Of a stretch of DNA of 64,000 bases, positions 46,070 to 55,202 are shown one piece after another. Location of the stretch: contig DATNPX010000008.1 in the NCBI GenBank assembly GCA_036702975.1, forward strand, positions 1 to 64,000. Reading direction: 5' to 3'. The translations under genes were made by a program, and so were the position numbers. Each line of letters starts with the position of its first letter. Positions within the stretch are counted from its first letter, which is position 1. The stretch comes from DATNPX01 sp036702975 (GTDB lineage Bacteria > Cyanobacteriota > Vampirovibrionia > Obscuribacterales > Obscuribacteraceae). The notes beneath the pieces were generated by a model. That model ran no database searches, was not told where the DNA came from, and saw only the letters and a program-made list of their open reading frames with translations.

Positions 46070-47056
46070 CTACTGAATATGTTGATATTCCAATGGGCAA
46101 TTCTTGATTTCACTCCACCGGGAGTCGATCCAATTCACGACTTCGGCGAGACCTTTCTCTATGTTGACTCTGGGCTTCCAATCAAGATTATTGCGCGCTT
46201 TCGACGAATCAATGACGTAGGCTTTGTCCTGTCCAAGTCTTTCCTCGACGTCGACAGCTACGTCCTTCAATTCTTTGCCAAACTGTTTTGCAATTCTTTC
46301 GACAACGCTTCTGACGGAATAGCCCTGGTCTGGCGAAAGATGATAGATGTTTCCGATTTCGCCGTTTAACATCGCTGATAGTTCACCTTCGGATACGTCT
46401 CGGATGTGTATGTACGATTTCACTGCATGACCGCCGCCGTGCAGCTGAATCTTCTTGTTCAGTCTTATGTTGATTACGGAGCGTGGAATGATTTTAAAGA
46501 GCTGTTGATGCGCTCCGTAAACATTAGTTGCTCTTATCATCACAAGCGGAAAATCGAAATTCTTTACTAGTGTGAAAAGATGCAAGTCGGCGCCAGCCTT
46601 CGACGCTGCGTATGGAGTGCTGGGATTTAGAGGTGCTGACTCATACACAGTACCTTCACATGTGCCGTAAACTTCGGGAGAAGAAATATGCACGTATTTT
46701 TTCAGATACTTCTTTTTCAGAAGGTGGCTCGTGAGCCTGGAAAGAGAGACGATGTTAGTTTGATACCAGTGATCTGGATTCTCCCAGCTTGGTGCGACCT
46801 CGCTTTGTGCCGCGAAGTTGACTATGTATTCTGGCTCAAAAGCATCCAGGGCCTCGATAATGCGTTCGCAATCACGATTCAAATCTAGCGAGTGAAATTT
46901 GAATCGCTTCTCTTTGTCGCCTTTGTAGGGTAAAAATAGGTCGCTTTTTTCGGGCGAGCGGCTGATACCGATTGCTTGATTTTTGTGATCCTCAAGGAAC
47001 AAATCGACAAAATCGCTCCCCGAAAATGAGTTACTCCCAATAACTGCTGCCTTCAA
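46070..47056 (-). CDS. RmlB-like NAD-dependent epimerase/dehydratase
   Basis: 328 residues. AVIGSNSFSGSDFVD is the cofactor loop; NFAAQSEVAPSWENP and TPYAASKAGADLHL match the RmlB/GMD group, the latter with Tyr-x3-Lys. The active-site segment reads SSPEVYG where dTDP-glucose dehydratases have STDEVYG: the Glu is kept but the Asp proton donor is Pro. Either dehydration is altered or the enzyme does a different reaction, such as epimerisation. It is followed by the C-methyltransferase gene 61 bp away. Confidence 0.82.
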   Translation of the reverse strand: MKAAVIGSNSFSGSDFVDLFLEDHKNQAIGISRSPEKSDLFLPYKGDKEKRFKFHSLDLNRDCERIIEALDAFEPEYIVNFAAQSEVAPSWENPDHWYQTNIVSLSRLTSHLLKKKYLKKYVHISSPEVYGTCEGTVYESAPLNPSTPYAASKAGADLHLFTLVKNFDFPLVMIRATNVYGAHQQLFKIIPRSVINIRLNKKIQLHGGGHAVKSYIHIRDVSEGELSAMLNGEIGNIYHLSPDQGYSVRSVVERIAKQFGKELKDVAVDVEERLGQDKAYVIDSSKARNNLDWKPRVNIEKGLAEVVNWIDSRWSEIKNCPLEYQHIQ

Positions 47057-47086
47057 CGCTGCCTCCGTTTCTTGACGAGTTTGAAA

Positions 47087-48133
47087 TTAACGCGACGCAA
47101 CGGGTGACTTCACTGAACCAAAGGGATTCTTGGTTTGCATAGCTTTTATGTTGAAATACTTCACGTCCTCGAATGAGTTTGGAAGAAGCCCTTTCTCAAA
47201 AGCGTCTACTAGATCATTCACTGCGTCTTCTATTGTGCGTTTGGGTGCAAAACCCAGCTGGTTTTTAATTTTGTCTGAAGTGATCCGGTATGAACGGACA
47301 TCTTCCGAATGCTCCGTTATGAGGTTCACTTCCTCTCTATTTGGCAGTCGGCGCTCTACTACCGACTTAACCATTAACGCCAGATCTTTGACAGTATGAT
47401 TCTCGTAGCCTGCGTTAAAGCTTTGACCGGCAATTTTGTTTGCTTCGATTTTGAGCAGTAAAACGTAGAGGTCGACCATGTCTTCAATGTGTATGTTTGG
47501 GCGCATCTGCGTGCCGCCAAATATTGTGATCTTTCCTTTGTTGACTGCAAAATTCGTCAGTATATTTACTGTTAAATCTAAGCGCTGACGCGGCGAATAG
47601 CCACAGACTGTAGCTGGACGGATAGCAACTGTAGTGAAGTTTTCAGATTGATACTCGAACAGTATTGGTTCGCACATGCCCTTGTACTTGTTGTAATCGG
47701 TGATAGGAAGTAATGGATGTGTTTCATCGACCCGGGGCGAGTCGCTCACGCCATAGACGCTTGATGTTGAGGCATAGATAAAACGTTTGATGCCAGACTC
47801 TTTGCTTATTTGTACGAGAGGACGGAATGCTTCGTAGTTAATTACTCTGCTTAGGTCTGGATTTAGCTCAAAACAAGGATCGTTAGAAATGCATGCAAGG
47901 TGGATGACGCTGTCGCATCCGGGAAGAACGCGCTTTAACAGTTCTTGATCGCAGATATCACCTTTAATTTCTTCCAGATCGGGATTGCCTTTGACGCTCG
48001 CAAGGGCGTCGTCGTCAAAGAGATACAGGTCCAACACCTTGACTCGATAGCCTTCCGAAAGCAAGCGGGGTACCAGTCTGGCCCCAACATACCCTGCTCC
48101 ACCAGTTATCAATACAGTTTGTTTAGAGTCCAT
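47087..48133 (-). CDS. NAD-dependent epimerase/dehydratase family SDR
   Basis: 348 residues. VLITGGAGYVGARLVPRLL, HLACISNDPCFELNP, ASTSSVYGVSD and YNKYKGM (Tyr-x3-Lys) define an extended SDR. IRPATVCGYSPRQRLDLTVN resembles the SDRs found in heptose and unusual deoxysugar clusters. It is 7 bp from the GmhA-like gene upstream and 30 bp from the RmlB-like gene downstream. Substrate not determinable by eye; NDP-heptose is one candidate. Confidence 0.82.
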   Translation of the reverse strand: MDSKQTVLITGGAGYVGARLVPRLLSEGYRVKVLDLYLFDDDALASVKGNPDLEEIKGDICDQELLKRVLPGCDSVIHLACISNDPCFELNPDLSRVINYEAFRPLVQISKESGIKRFIYASTSSVYGVSDSPRVDETHPLLPITDYNKYKGMCEPILFEYQSENFTTVAIRPATVCGYSPRQRLDLTVNILTNFAVNKGKITIFGGTQMRPNIHIEDMVDLYVLLLKIEANKIAGQSFNAGYENHTVKDLALMVKSVVERRLPNREEVNLITEHSEDVRSYRITSDKIKNQLGFAPKRTIEDAVNDLVDAFEKGLLPNSFEDVKYFNIKAMQTKNPFGSVKSPVASR

Positions 48134-48140
48134 GACTTAT

Positions 48141-48761
48141 CTATCCTCTCTTATCTGAACACAAATTGTCGGTTATGTAATGCAGCAGTGCCTGATGAGC
48201 GACCTCAACAGGACCATATTCGTTGGAGTCAACGTAGAAATTTAAATCGCCAGTGTCTAGAAGCGGGGCTGTTGATGAAAAACCGCCGAATGTAAATACG
48301 AGACAGCCGATTTTTTTTGCAGACTCCACGCCATTGAGAATATTTGGTGATTTTCCAGAGCTGCTAATTGCAAACAGCACATCTCCGTTCATTCCATACA
48401 ACTCAACGGCTCTGGCAAATACGTGCTCGTATCCGTAATCGTTACCAAAACAAGTCAGTGTAGGTCCATCGTTAAATGCAACCGAGCGAACACCGGCGTT
48501 CTTTGTCCAATCGATTGCTTGATGACCGGCGATCGCTGCGCTACCACCATTGCCTATAAACATCGCTTTCTTGGAAGTGCCCCTTAATCCACGGACTGCG
48601 TCAAGCACCCTGCTTAATGCTTCATCAATTCCAATATGTCGTCCACTCGATGTTCGGACCTCAACGCTCATCAGCAAGTCCAATAACCGTTTGCAGTGCT
48701 GACTGTACTCAGAAAGCGGCTGACTGACCGATGTTTGGGAAAAAATTGAGATTTTGTCCAT
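48141..48761 (-). CDS. gmhA: SIS-domain phosphosugar isomerase (GmhA-like)
   Basis: 206 residues from ATG 48761; a longer open frame to 48908 lies inside the neighbouring gene and has no family character. MFIGNGGSAAIAGHQAIDW is the phosphosugar-binding loop, followed by GNDYGYEHVFARAVE and FAISSSGKSPNIL. The order and length match sedoheptulose-7-phosphate isomerase, which makes D-glycero-D-manno-heptose-7-P. It is 5 bp downstream of the HldE-like gene. A DiaA/other SIS protein is less likely in this context. Confidence 0.85.
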   Translation of the reverse strand: MDKISIFSQTSVSQPLSEYSQHCKRLLDLLMSVEVRTSSGRHIGIDEALSRVLDAVRGLRGTSKKAMFIGNGGSAAIAGHQAIDWTKNAGVRSVAFNDGPTLTCFGNDYGYEHVFARAVELYGMNGDVLFAISSSGKSPNILNGVESAKKIGCLVFTFGGFSSTAPLLDTGDLNFYVDSNEYGPVEVAHQALLHYITDNLCSDKRG

Positions 48762-48766
48762 CGTGT

Positions 48767-50365
48767 TCACTTGAGTAGAGAGGTGATGAATTTTGTTAGG
48801 GTCGGACGAACGATGGATGAGCGGTGACCTACTGTCGCTACCGCTTGAGCACCAACAGCATTTCCTATGAACCCTAAGACATCCATTGGCGCGCCGAGCG
48901 CTGCGCACATAGAGGTGATTGATAGAAATGCATCACCAGCGCCCATCCTATCTACAACAGTTCCAGCTACCGCGGGAAGTTCGTAGAAACCTGATTGCTT
49001 TTCGTAGCACATACAACCTACCTTACCTCGGGTTATAACAACCCTGTCGCAATCTAGGTCTGTAGCCAACTTTGGAATAATGTTTTTCAAGTCATTGGCT
49101 TTATCTCGGACCTCAAGACGCACCTCATTTTCGGTCACGCATATGTAGTCGGCTCGGGAGTATTTATATATCGTTTGATATCCCAAATTGCCGGCGTTCG
49201 ATTGGGTATTGACAGCAAGGAATTTTGCCTTTTTGCACAAGATTGATGCAGCTTCTGGCGTCACCATACTGTGACCGAAATCGACAACTATCACTGCATC
49301 GTAGTTTTCGATTGTTTCGTCCAGAATTTGGCAAAGTCGCTTGTCGTCCGCATCGTTTAATGCTGCATCATTTATGCTGTATACCTCTAACAACTTTGTG
49401 AAGAAGTAACTCTCAATAAATCGTTTCTTAACGATGGTTGGCGAATCTGGGCGGAACAAAAACTTCGTGTCGACTTTATCGTTTAAATTCCGGCGAATGA
49501 ACTCTTCTTCTGACTCTTGCTCACCTAATATGGTGACTAGACCGACGTTATCAGAGAAGCTGGATACGTTGTTAGCTACAGCCAATATGCCACCGGCGAA
49601 CTTCTCGCTTGAGAGCTGCTTGATCGCAAGCATTGGCTCTTTAGAGGACTTTCCAATAGCTTGGCAATAATTGTATTCGTCAATAATAGCTTCGCCGACA
49701 ACCAGAACCTTTAGTGGACGCATCTTATCGAAGTATCCAATTACGTCGTCCGCCGAATATTTTCGAGAAAATCCCTCCAGGTAATCGCTAAGTTCTTTGG
49801 AAAACACTGGTAAATGTCGGTTGATCAGTGCAGAAGAACTAAAAACGATGTCGTCCGTAAAAAATAGTTCGCCACCAACGGATTCAATTGCCTCGCGCTC
49901 CAATGCAATGCCACCAGTGACGTCTTTCTCGGAATCCTTATAGTCAGAGCCTTTGACGTAATAATCTGGTTTTATATGCTTGATCAGTTCGATGGCCATT
50001 GGCCACTTATTTATGGCGACATAGTCGACGCAATTGAGAGCAGCAATGGCTTCAGCTCTAAGAGTCTGAGAAAATGCAGGTCTATGAGGTCCTTTGTTTA
50101 CATATTGGTCTGGCGTCAATGTCACAACTAAGACATCGCCCTTTTTCTTCGCTTGTTCAAAGTGCCGAATATGCCCAATATGCATGAGGTCGAACACGCC
50201 GTGGCATAGGACTACTTTCTTCCCCTCGGCTTTTAACGCGGTAACCTTGTCCTGCAAGGCGTCAAATTCCAGAAACTTATCAGTAACGCCGGATGCATGC
50301 GGTTCCTGCACAGAAATTCCGCCTTTGCGTGCATCAAGAGGTTTGTTAGCAATTTTTTCAACCAT
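48767..50365 (-). CDS. HldE-like bifunctional protein with reversed domain order
   Basis: 532 residues. Residues about 45-195 form a nucleotidyltransferase domain: LCHGVFDLMHIGHIRHFE with the H-x-G-H motif at 62-65 and YYVKGSDYKD. Residues about 210-530 form a PfkB-family sugar kinase with GGILAVANN and the catalytic GAGDAF (Asp about 478). E. coli HldE has kinase first and nucleotidyltransferase second; here the order is swapped. With GmhA-like and GmhB-like genes beside it, phosphorylation and nucleotidylation of a heptose are expected. Which nucleotide is used is not visible. Confidence 0.85.
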   Translation of the reverse strand: MVEKIANKPLDARKGGISVQEPHASGVTDKFLEFDALQDKVTALKAEGKKVVLCHGVFDLMHIGHIRHFEQAKKKGDVLVVTLTPDQYVNKGPHRPAFSQTLRAEAIAALNCVDYVAINKWPMAIELIKHIKPDYYVKGSDYKDSEKDVTGGIALEREAIESVGGELFFTDDIVFSSSALINRHLPVFSKELSDYLEGFSRKYSADDVIGYFDKMRPLKVLVVGEAIIDEYNYCQAIGKSSKEPMLAIKQLSSEKFAGGILAVANNVSSFSDNVGLVTILGEQESEEEFIRRNLNDKVDTKFLFRPDSPTIVKKRFIESYFFTKLLEVYSINDAALNDADDKRLCQILDETIENYDAVIVVDFGHSMVTPEAASILCKKAKFLAVNTQSNAGNLGYQTIYKYSRADYICVTENEVRLEVRDKANDLKNIIPKLATDLDCDRVVITRGKVGCMCYEKQSGFYELPAVAGTVVDRMGAGDAFLSITSMCAALGAPMDVLGFIGNAVGAQAVATVGHRSSIVRPTLTKFITSLLK

Positions 50366-50385
50366 GGCGTGATAAATCCCAGTGA

Positions 50386-51405
50386 CTAATTAGAGGTGGT
50401 CGGCGTAGAACTCAAATATTTGAACCAATCTTTTGTTGCGTCAGAAATGCTATCGACATCCCATACGGGGGCCTCACGCCAGTCATCTAGATGCTCCAGC
50501 ATCACTTTGACGCCGTCTTCAAACTTAACCACTGGTTGCCAATCTAGCAAAGAACGAACTTTTTCAATCGAGGCAAATGTGCAGTCTGGCTCTCCAGGTC
50601 TTTTTGGAATGAAGAGCTTCTGCCCACCGAGCAAATCAACCAATTGATTGATACTATATGTGCCACCGGAACCGACATTCATTATTTCGCCTGTCAGGCT
50701 CGATTCTGCTGCCGACACGAATGCGCCGACTACGTCGCTCACAAATGTGAAATCACGAGTTTGCGTCCCATCGCCGACAACAGTGAAAGGCTTACCCGCT
50801 AGTTTTTGCGCGAGAAAAACACCGAAAACCGCACCATAGGTACCAGTGGTTCTAGCTCTAGGCCCGTATACGTTGATAAGTCGAAGTGACAAACAAGGTA
50901 GTTTGTATACTTGATTCCAATGCATTACGTATTGTTCGGCGACATATTTAGAAAGTGCGTACGGATATTCTGGTTTGATCGGAGCAGTCTCGGGAGTTGG
51001 ATAGGTCTCTGCAATCCCATAACACGATGATGATGCAGCGTATATGAATCGCTTCACTTTCGCGTGCCTTGCGGCTTCGAGCACCGCGATCGTTCCGTCC
51101 ACATTGGCTCGATGATAGTCCATAGGCCTTTCAATGGACGGCACTATGTCGGCTAGGGCGGCAAGATGGAAAACCCAGTCAACTCCAGTGAAGTGAGTAC
51201 GGATGGTATCAAAATCCGCGACATCTGCTTTGTGTAATTGAAAACTGGCGTTCTTTTGTGCTTGAGCTAGATTCTTTATGTGTCCGGTGGCGAAATTATC
51301 CAGCACCGTCACGTTGTGCCCATCGGCAAGTAACCGGTCAACTAAATGGCTCCCAATGAAACCGGCACCACCCGTGACTAGGCAGTTTTTTCGGACCCCG
51401 TTCAA
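50386..51405 (-). CDS. NAD-dependent sugar epimerase (UDP-GlcNAc/Glc 4-epimerase-like SDR)
   Basis: 339 residues from TTG 51405, with AGAGG 10 bases upstream. CLVTGGAGFIGSHLVDRLL, HLAALADIVPSIERP, ASSSCYGIAE and YALSKYVAE (Tyr-x3-Lys) place it with GalE/WbpP-like enzymes. RLINVYGPRARTTGTYGAVF is a good match to that group. It could also act on an NDP-heptose, as HldD does, since it lies between the HldE-like and GmhB-like genes; HldD itself has a distinct sequence, so this remains open. Confidence 0.85.
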   Translation of the reverse strand: MNGVRKNCLVTGGAGFIGSHLVDRLLADGHNVTVLDNFATGHIKNLAQAQKNASFQLHKADVADFDTIRTHFTGVDWVFHLAALADIVPSIERPMDYHRANVDGTIAVLEAARHAKVKRFIYAASSSCYGIAETYPTPETAPIKPEYPYALSKYVAEQYVMHWNQVYKLPCLSLRLINVYGPRARTTGTYGAVFGVFLAQKLAGKPFTVVGDGTQTRDFTFVSDVVGAFVSAAESSLTGEIMNVGSGGTYSINQLVDLLGGQKLFIPKRPGEPDCTFASIEKVRSLLDWQPVVKFEDGVKVMLEHLDDWREAPVWDVDSISDATKDWFKYLSSTPTTSN

Positions 51406-51553
51406 CTTCAGTAACCTCTTTTTTGAAGTAGGCTCGGAATGACGAGCTCAAGGAAAATATGACTGTGTCAAACTAGCAGAGAGCTAGCCTCTTTGCATGA
51501 CTTCAGTATCATCTGTAGAGCACTGTTTAATACTGTTTAGGTTGAGCGCATTT

Positions 51554-52126
51554 TTATGTTTTGGTGATGGCCTCGACTGCGGACCGCAGGTCGGAAAACA
51601 CCAAAGTGTTTTGAGCTGATGAATCGGAATTTGGTGCAATCAGATAGCCTAATGCCCGTACGGCAGTCGCGGCGTCTAAATCAGTCTGCCGGTCGCCGAT
51701 AAAAATTGAGTTTGTAAGGTCGGCACCTAGTTTTGCAGCTATGGCTTTTAGCAGACCAGGTTTGGGTTTTCTGCAATCGCAATTATCTAGTGGCAGGTGA
51801 GGGCAGTACGCGATAACATCGATTCGACCACCGGTACTGCGCACGGATTCAAGCATCTTTTGTTCTATCGAGTTGAGACTTTCAATCGAAAGGTAACCTC
51901 TTGGAATGCCTGATTGATTCGATGCAACTGCAACAGTAAAGCCTTTCTTGCTGAGATCAGCTATGGCTTCGAGGCTTCCAGGTATCGGAATCCATTCTTC
52001 CGGGGTTTTGACAAATGATTGCGATTCGAAATTGATGACTCCATCTCTGTCCAGGATTACCAATTTAGTAATCCTATGAATCGCGGATTTTTCCAACACT
52101 TTTACGATTGGCTCAAGATTTTTCAA
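51554..52126 (-). CDS. gmhB: D,D-heptose 1,7-bisphosphate phosphatase (GmhB-like HAD)
   Basis: 190 residues, the usual length. The HAD nucleophile motif is VILDRDGVIN (D26, D28), motif II is ASNQSG, and the zinc-binding loop typical of GmhB and HisB-N is CPHLPLDNCDCRKPKPG. Motif IV is IFIGDRQTDL. It removes the C7 phosphate from heptose-1,7-bisphosphate. The start overlaps the end of the methyltransferase gene at 52113-53264 by 14 bp. Together with 48141 and 48767 it makes a near-complete heptose precursor route. Confidence 0.9.
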   Translation of the reverse strand: MKNLEPIVKVLEKSAIHRITKLVILDRDGVINFESQSFVKTPEEWIPIPGSLEAIADLSKKGFTVAVASNQSGIPRGYLSIESLNSIEQKMLESVRSTGGRIDVIAYCPHLPLDNCDCRKPKPGLLKAIAAKLGADLTNSIFIGDRQTDLDAATAVRALGYLIAPNSDSSAQNTLVFSDLRSAVEAITKT

Positions 52127-53264
52127 CGGGAGTCGGCACCGGAGATGGAACTACGACCTTGAATCCATGGGTAGACATTCGTTTTGCTACACGTTCGGCT
52201 TGGACTGGCGCAAGACAAACGAACAGTGTCGAGTTTTGCGGAACCTGACTGGGAGCCAAAATTGGTTTGCCAAGGTGGTTTTTCCCTACCCGAGTGGGTT
52301 CTTCATCAACGAAGAACTTTAAGCGATCTCCCAAGATTGCTGCGACCCAAGTTGCGGCTATCGAAGAGCCAAAGACTCCAAAATTTTCGTCTTCTGACTC
52401 TCGCACGATTGTGGATGTAAGCGACAGAAGCCATTCGACTGAAGTGAACGGCGAGAATCGGGGATCGTCACGTAGCACATGCGTGTCGTTCAAAATCTCA
52501 CTTCGACCGGCAAGAATCGTCAGTTCCTTGGCGATCCATTCGTCAGAACCAACGCTAACCTCAAAGCCATTTCGCCTCAGAAGTTGTGTGAGCGTTGTTA
52601 TGGTGAAGTGGCTGCAATGGTCCGCGACGACTAAGTCGAAAGGATTGGCCGAACAGTCAGGCACTTGAATCAAGAGTCTTCCCGTTGGTGTCAGAAGCTT
52701 TCGCAGGCATTCAAGCCATTTCACAGGTGTTGGTAAGTGTTCAAATACATGGACTAAAGTTATCAGATCGAATTGACCAGATATGCGTTCAAGAGACCCT
52801 TCGTAAAAGGCTTCAACACCAGGAATAGCCTCGACTTCAGCGCGGTAATAGTCACTGACCTCAAAGCCCACCATTTTCCACAAAGGCGCATACTTTGAGA
52901 AACATCTAAAGAATCCACCATTTGAGCAGCCCACATCTAACAGTCTGCCAGGTCTCGAGAAATCAAAAAGATCTTGAAGTTTATTAATCAAAATTGATGA
53001 TCTAGATGACATTGCCGAGCCGTCAAAACTGGATGGTTCGCTTCCAGCTCCCAACGGATAGAGTGAATAATCTCGGTAAATCGCATCTGTTTCTTGCTGC
53101 CATGACACGTCGGTTGGATTAATGGTGCAGTAGCAGCTATTGCATTTGCCTAGCTTTCCCCCCTGATTGAATGGTTTGCAATCAGAAGTGACCCGAAACA
53201 GATCTGTATAACTTTCAGCAAGGCTGACAGTATTCGAGTCGCAAATATGACAAATAGCTCCCAT
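52113..53264 (-). CDS. Zinc-ribbon SAM methyltransferase
   Basis: 383 residues. The N-terminal zinc ribbon has CHICDSN and CNSC; LFRVTSDCKPFNQGGKL follows. The SAM domain starts at LLDVGCSNGGFFRCF, with LVHVFEHLPTPVKWLE in post-I. The last ~90 residues (VFGSSIAATW, FFVDEEPTRVGK) are a Rossmann-like C-terminal domain as in the TylCIII type, but the His-Glu-His loop is not seen; a HCSHF-type segment stands nearby. Probably an O- or C-methyltransferase for a sugar nucleotide or chain end. The fragment at 3624-3788 is a remnant of a close relative. Confidence 0.85.
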   Translation of the reverse strand: MGAICHICDSNTVSLAESYTDLFRVTSDCKPFNQGGKLGKCNSCYCTINPTDVSWQQETDAIYRDYSLYPLGAGSEPSSFDGSAMSSRSSILINKLQDLFDFSRPGRLLDVGCSNGGFFRCFSKYAPLWKMVGFEVSDYYRAEVEAIPGVEAFYEGSLERISGQFDLITLVHVFEHLPTPVKWLECLRKLLTPTGRLLIQVPDCSANPFDLVVADHCSHFTITTLTQLLRRNGFEVSVGSDEWIAKELTILAGRSEILNDTHVLRDDPRFSPFTSVEWLLSLTSTIVRESEDENFGVFGSSIAATWVAAILGDRLKFFVDEEPTRVGKNHLGKPILAPSQVPQNSTLFVCLAPVQAERVAKRMSTHGFKVVVPSPVPTPVEKS

Positions 53265-53732
53265 TCTGGCTTCTCCAAAACTGCTGACTATGAAAGTACC
53301 ACAGGAATGGCCGCTGAGGCAGCCGCAGTGAAGAAACTTTCGTCAATGTTAAGTCCCCTTAGCGTAGCTCGGCTCTTGCTCATTGGAATACGTCAGCCAT
53401 CGAATGTTGCACCTTAAAAGCTTCCAAAATCTCCGAAGACCAATCGGAATTCGGTCAATGTCGACATACCTGTTACTTTTGAGTCGTTGTAATTCGGCAT
53501 GAAAACCGACAAGTTGGCTTCATCGGGAGTCCTCGGTATTGAACAAGATGATCGAGTTGCTTATAAGTCGATGAACGAACAGCAGCAAACCCGTTCAGAA
53601 CGCCTTATGTACAAATAGGAATATGTTCTTCCTAAAATCTGCGCGCCCACCGTTTCAATATTGGTAACCCCAGACCAATACCGAAAAACTCCACGCACAA
53701 CTTGTGCGAGTGACAAGAAACGGATCAACAAA
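53265..53732. promoter_or_regulatory. 468-bp region between divergent genes with a candidate promoter
   Basis: No gene seen. TTGAAC (53539-53544) and TATAAG (53562-53567) are 17 bp apart and oriented toward the EVE-HNH gene; this is the best sigma70-like pair in the window. The left half should hold the promoter for the long minus-strand series starting at 53264. Confidence 0.4.
53539..53567 (+). promoter_or_regulatory. Sigma70-like promoter for the EVE-HNH gene
   Basis: TTGAAC, 17-bp spacer, TATAAG (4/6 and 5/6 consensus). A transcript from here would have a leader of about 160 bases if translation starts at ATG 53733, or about 85 if TTG 53661 is used. Confidence 0.35.
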
Positions 53733-55139
53733 ATGCTATCAATTTCCTCCGATGCCTCCGGTCCGAGGAGGCGTGACGACGGATTCGAGCGGATTCCTGT
53801 GAAGCCGAAGCGGGCGTATCTTCTCCGAGCAAATCCGGTGCTCGACCACCTGCCGACCAGACTAGCGACACGCAAGCATGACGTTTGGCGACTTCCATTA
53901 ATGCTACACGGCATGTCCCATGGAGACGTAGTGGTTCTCTGGCAGGCGGGACCCGAAGCCGGTATTTATGGAATCGCGGTGCCATATGGTGAGTCATTTG
54001 CAACGAGCGGCTGGCCACAATATGCGAAAGGATCTCAGAACTATCACTATGTGACACACTCTATTAAGTTGCAGTACATCTACGTTCTCGCGAAACCTCT
54101 CCTAACAACAGCCGTTAACTTTGAGAAGATTTTTCACAAGACATCCATTCGAAGAGAGCTTTGGGCGCCAGTCCACAAATCGTGGACTGGTGTCACACTT
54201 GATCCAAGCGAGTGGAAAAAGATCTACAAGCTTCTAAAAGATAGTAGAGAAAACTCAATCGCTGAATACCTTCCGATTGATATTGCTACAACAACCGATT
54301 CTATGGAGCTGGAAACTCTCGCTCATCAAGTCTGGCCAATCTTAGCGCATGCAGCAGGAACAAACAGTCCGTTACATCGCAGAGATCTATCTGAACAATT
54401 CAATGTGTCGTCCTCCGAAATGCAGAATTGTCTTGAGCTTATAGACAACATCTGCGACAGTGAAAACTGGCCGTCACTGGCCTCGATCGTACGATCAAGC
54501 GATCCGCTTGCAACGTCTTCGGAATTGTCGGCGCCAAATGTTCTCTCGATTGCCCAGTTCCAATCTATGTCGCAGCAGGCAAACAATTTCACAAATGTCC
54601 TCGATTGGACGTTGATGCCTAACCCATTCGATTTCGTGTTGCAGTCCACAACAGATCAGCTTGTTCGGCGTTTGGTTGAAAATCCCTCTCCTGAGGAGTC
54701 GGCAGCTGTTTACAAACTAGTGAAGGTTCGAGGATCTGCGCAGATGGTTTTCGCCAAGATGATGCGGCGAATTTACGACAATCAGTGCGCGTTCTGCGGA
54801 TTCTCAGTCGCGCCGGCTCTGGAAGCCGCTCATATAAAACCCTGGCCAATGTGCACGCCCGCAGAAAGGTTGCTACCTACCAACGGTTTGCTGCTTTGCG
54901 CAGTTCACCATAAACTCTTCGATTCTGGTCTCATGTCACTTTCGGATCGACATGTTGTCAAAGTAGTTTCTCCAGAGAGTTTGACATGCATCGCAAAAGC
55001 CGACGACCAGTATGTACTCGACGTTGACGGTACCGCGGCGCACATGCCTCTAGACCGTAATCTTCGTCCATCGCCCGAATTCCTTAAATGTCGAAGAGAG
55101 TTGGTGGCACGCATATTTGGCTCAAGAGCTTTTATCTAG
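53733..55139 (+). CDS. EVE-HNH fusion, putative modification-dependent endonuclease
   Basis: 468 residues from ATG 53733; an in-frame TTG at 53661 would add 24. The N-terminal part (about 25-170) contains HGMSHGDVVVLWQAGPEAGI followed by YGIAV, the core strand pattern of EVE/PUA-like domains that flip and read modified bases. About 150 residues of helical linker follow. The C-terminal HNH domain has a zinc pair C352-x2-C355, AAH with catalytic H367, N384, then C389-x2-H392. Known EVE-HNH proteins cut DNA carrying modified cytosine, so a type IV restriction role is likely. It is the only obvious defence gene in the window. Confidence 0.78.
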   Translation: MLSISSDASGPRRRDDGFERIPVKPKRAYLLRANPVLDHLPTRLATRKHDVWRLPLMLHGMSHGDVVVLWQAGPEAGIYGIAVPYGESFATSGWPQYAKGSQNYHYVTHSIKLQYIYVLAKPLLTTAVNFEKIFHKTSIRRELWAPVHKSWTGVTLDPSEWKKIYKLLKDSRENSIAEYLPIDIATTTDSMELETLAHQVWPILAHAAGTNSPLHRRDLSEQFNVSSSEMQNCLELIDNICDSENWPSLASIVRSSDPLATSSELSAPNVLSIAQFQSMSQQANNFTNVLDWTLMPNPFDFVLQSTTDQLVRRLVENPSPEESAAVYKLVKVRGSAQMVFAKMMRRIYDNQCAFCGFSVAPALEAAHIKPWPMCTPAERLLPTNGLLLCAVHHKLFDSGLMSLSDRHVVKVVSPESLTCIAKADDQYVLDVDGTAAHMPLDRNLRPSPEFLKCRRELVARIFGSRAFI

Positions 55140-55172
55140 GCTGGTTGGGATTAAAGACCATATGTGAAAGAG

Positions 55173-55202
55173 AAATAGGTTGGGCCTCAGCCTTTGCTAT
55201 TT
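55173..55202. terminator. Inverted repeat between convergent genes
   Basis: AAATAG and CTATTT enclose AGGTTG...CAGCCT, a stem with one mismatch zone and a short loop. It sits between the EVE-HNH stop (55139) and overlaps the stop of the DUF4239 gene (55187). It could terminate transcription from both sides. Confidence 0.3.
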
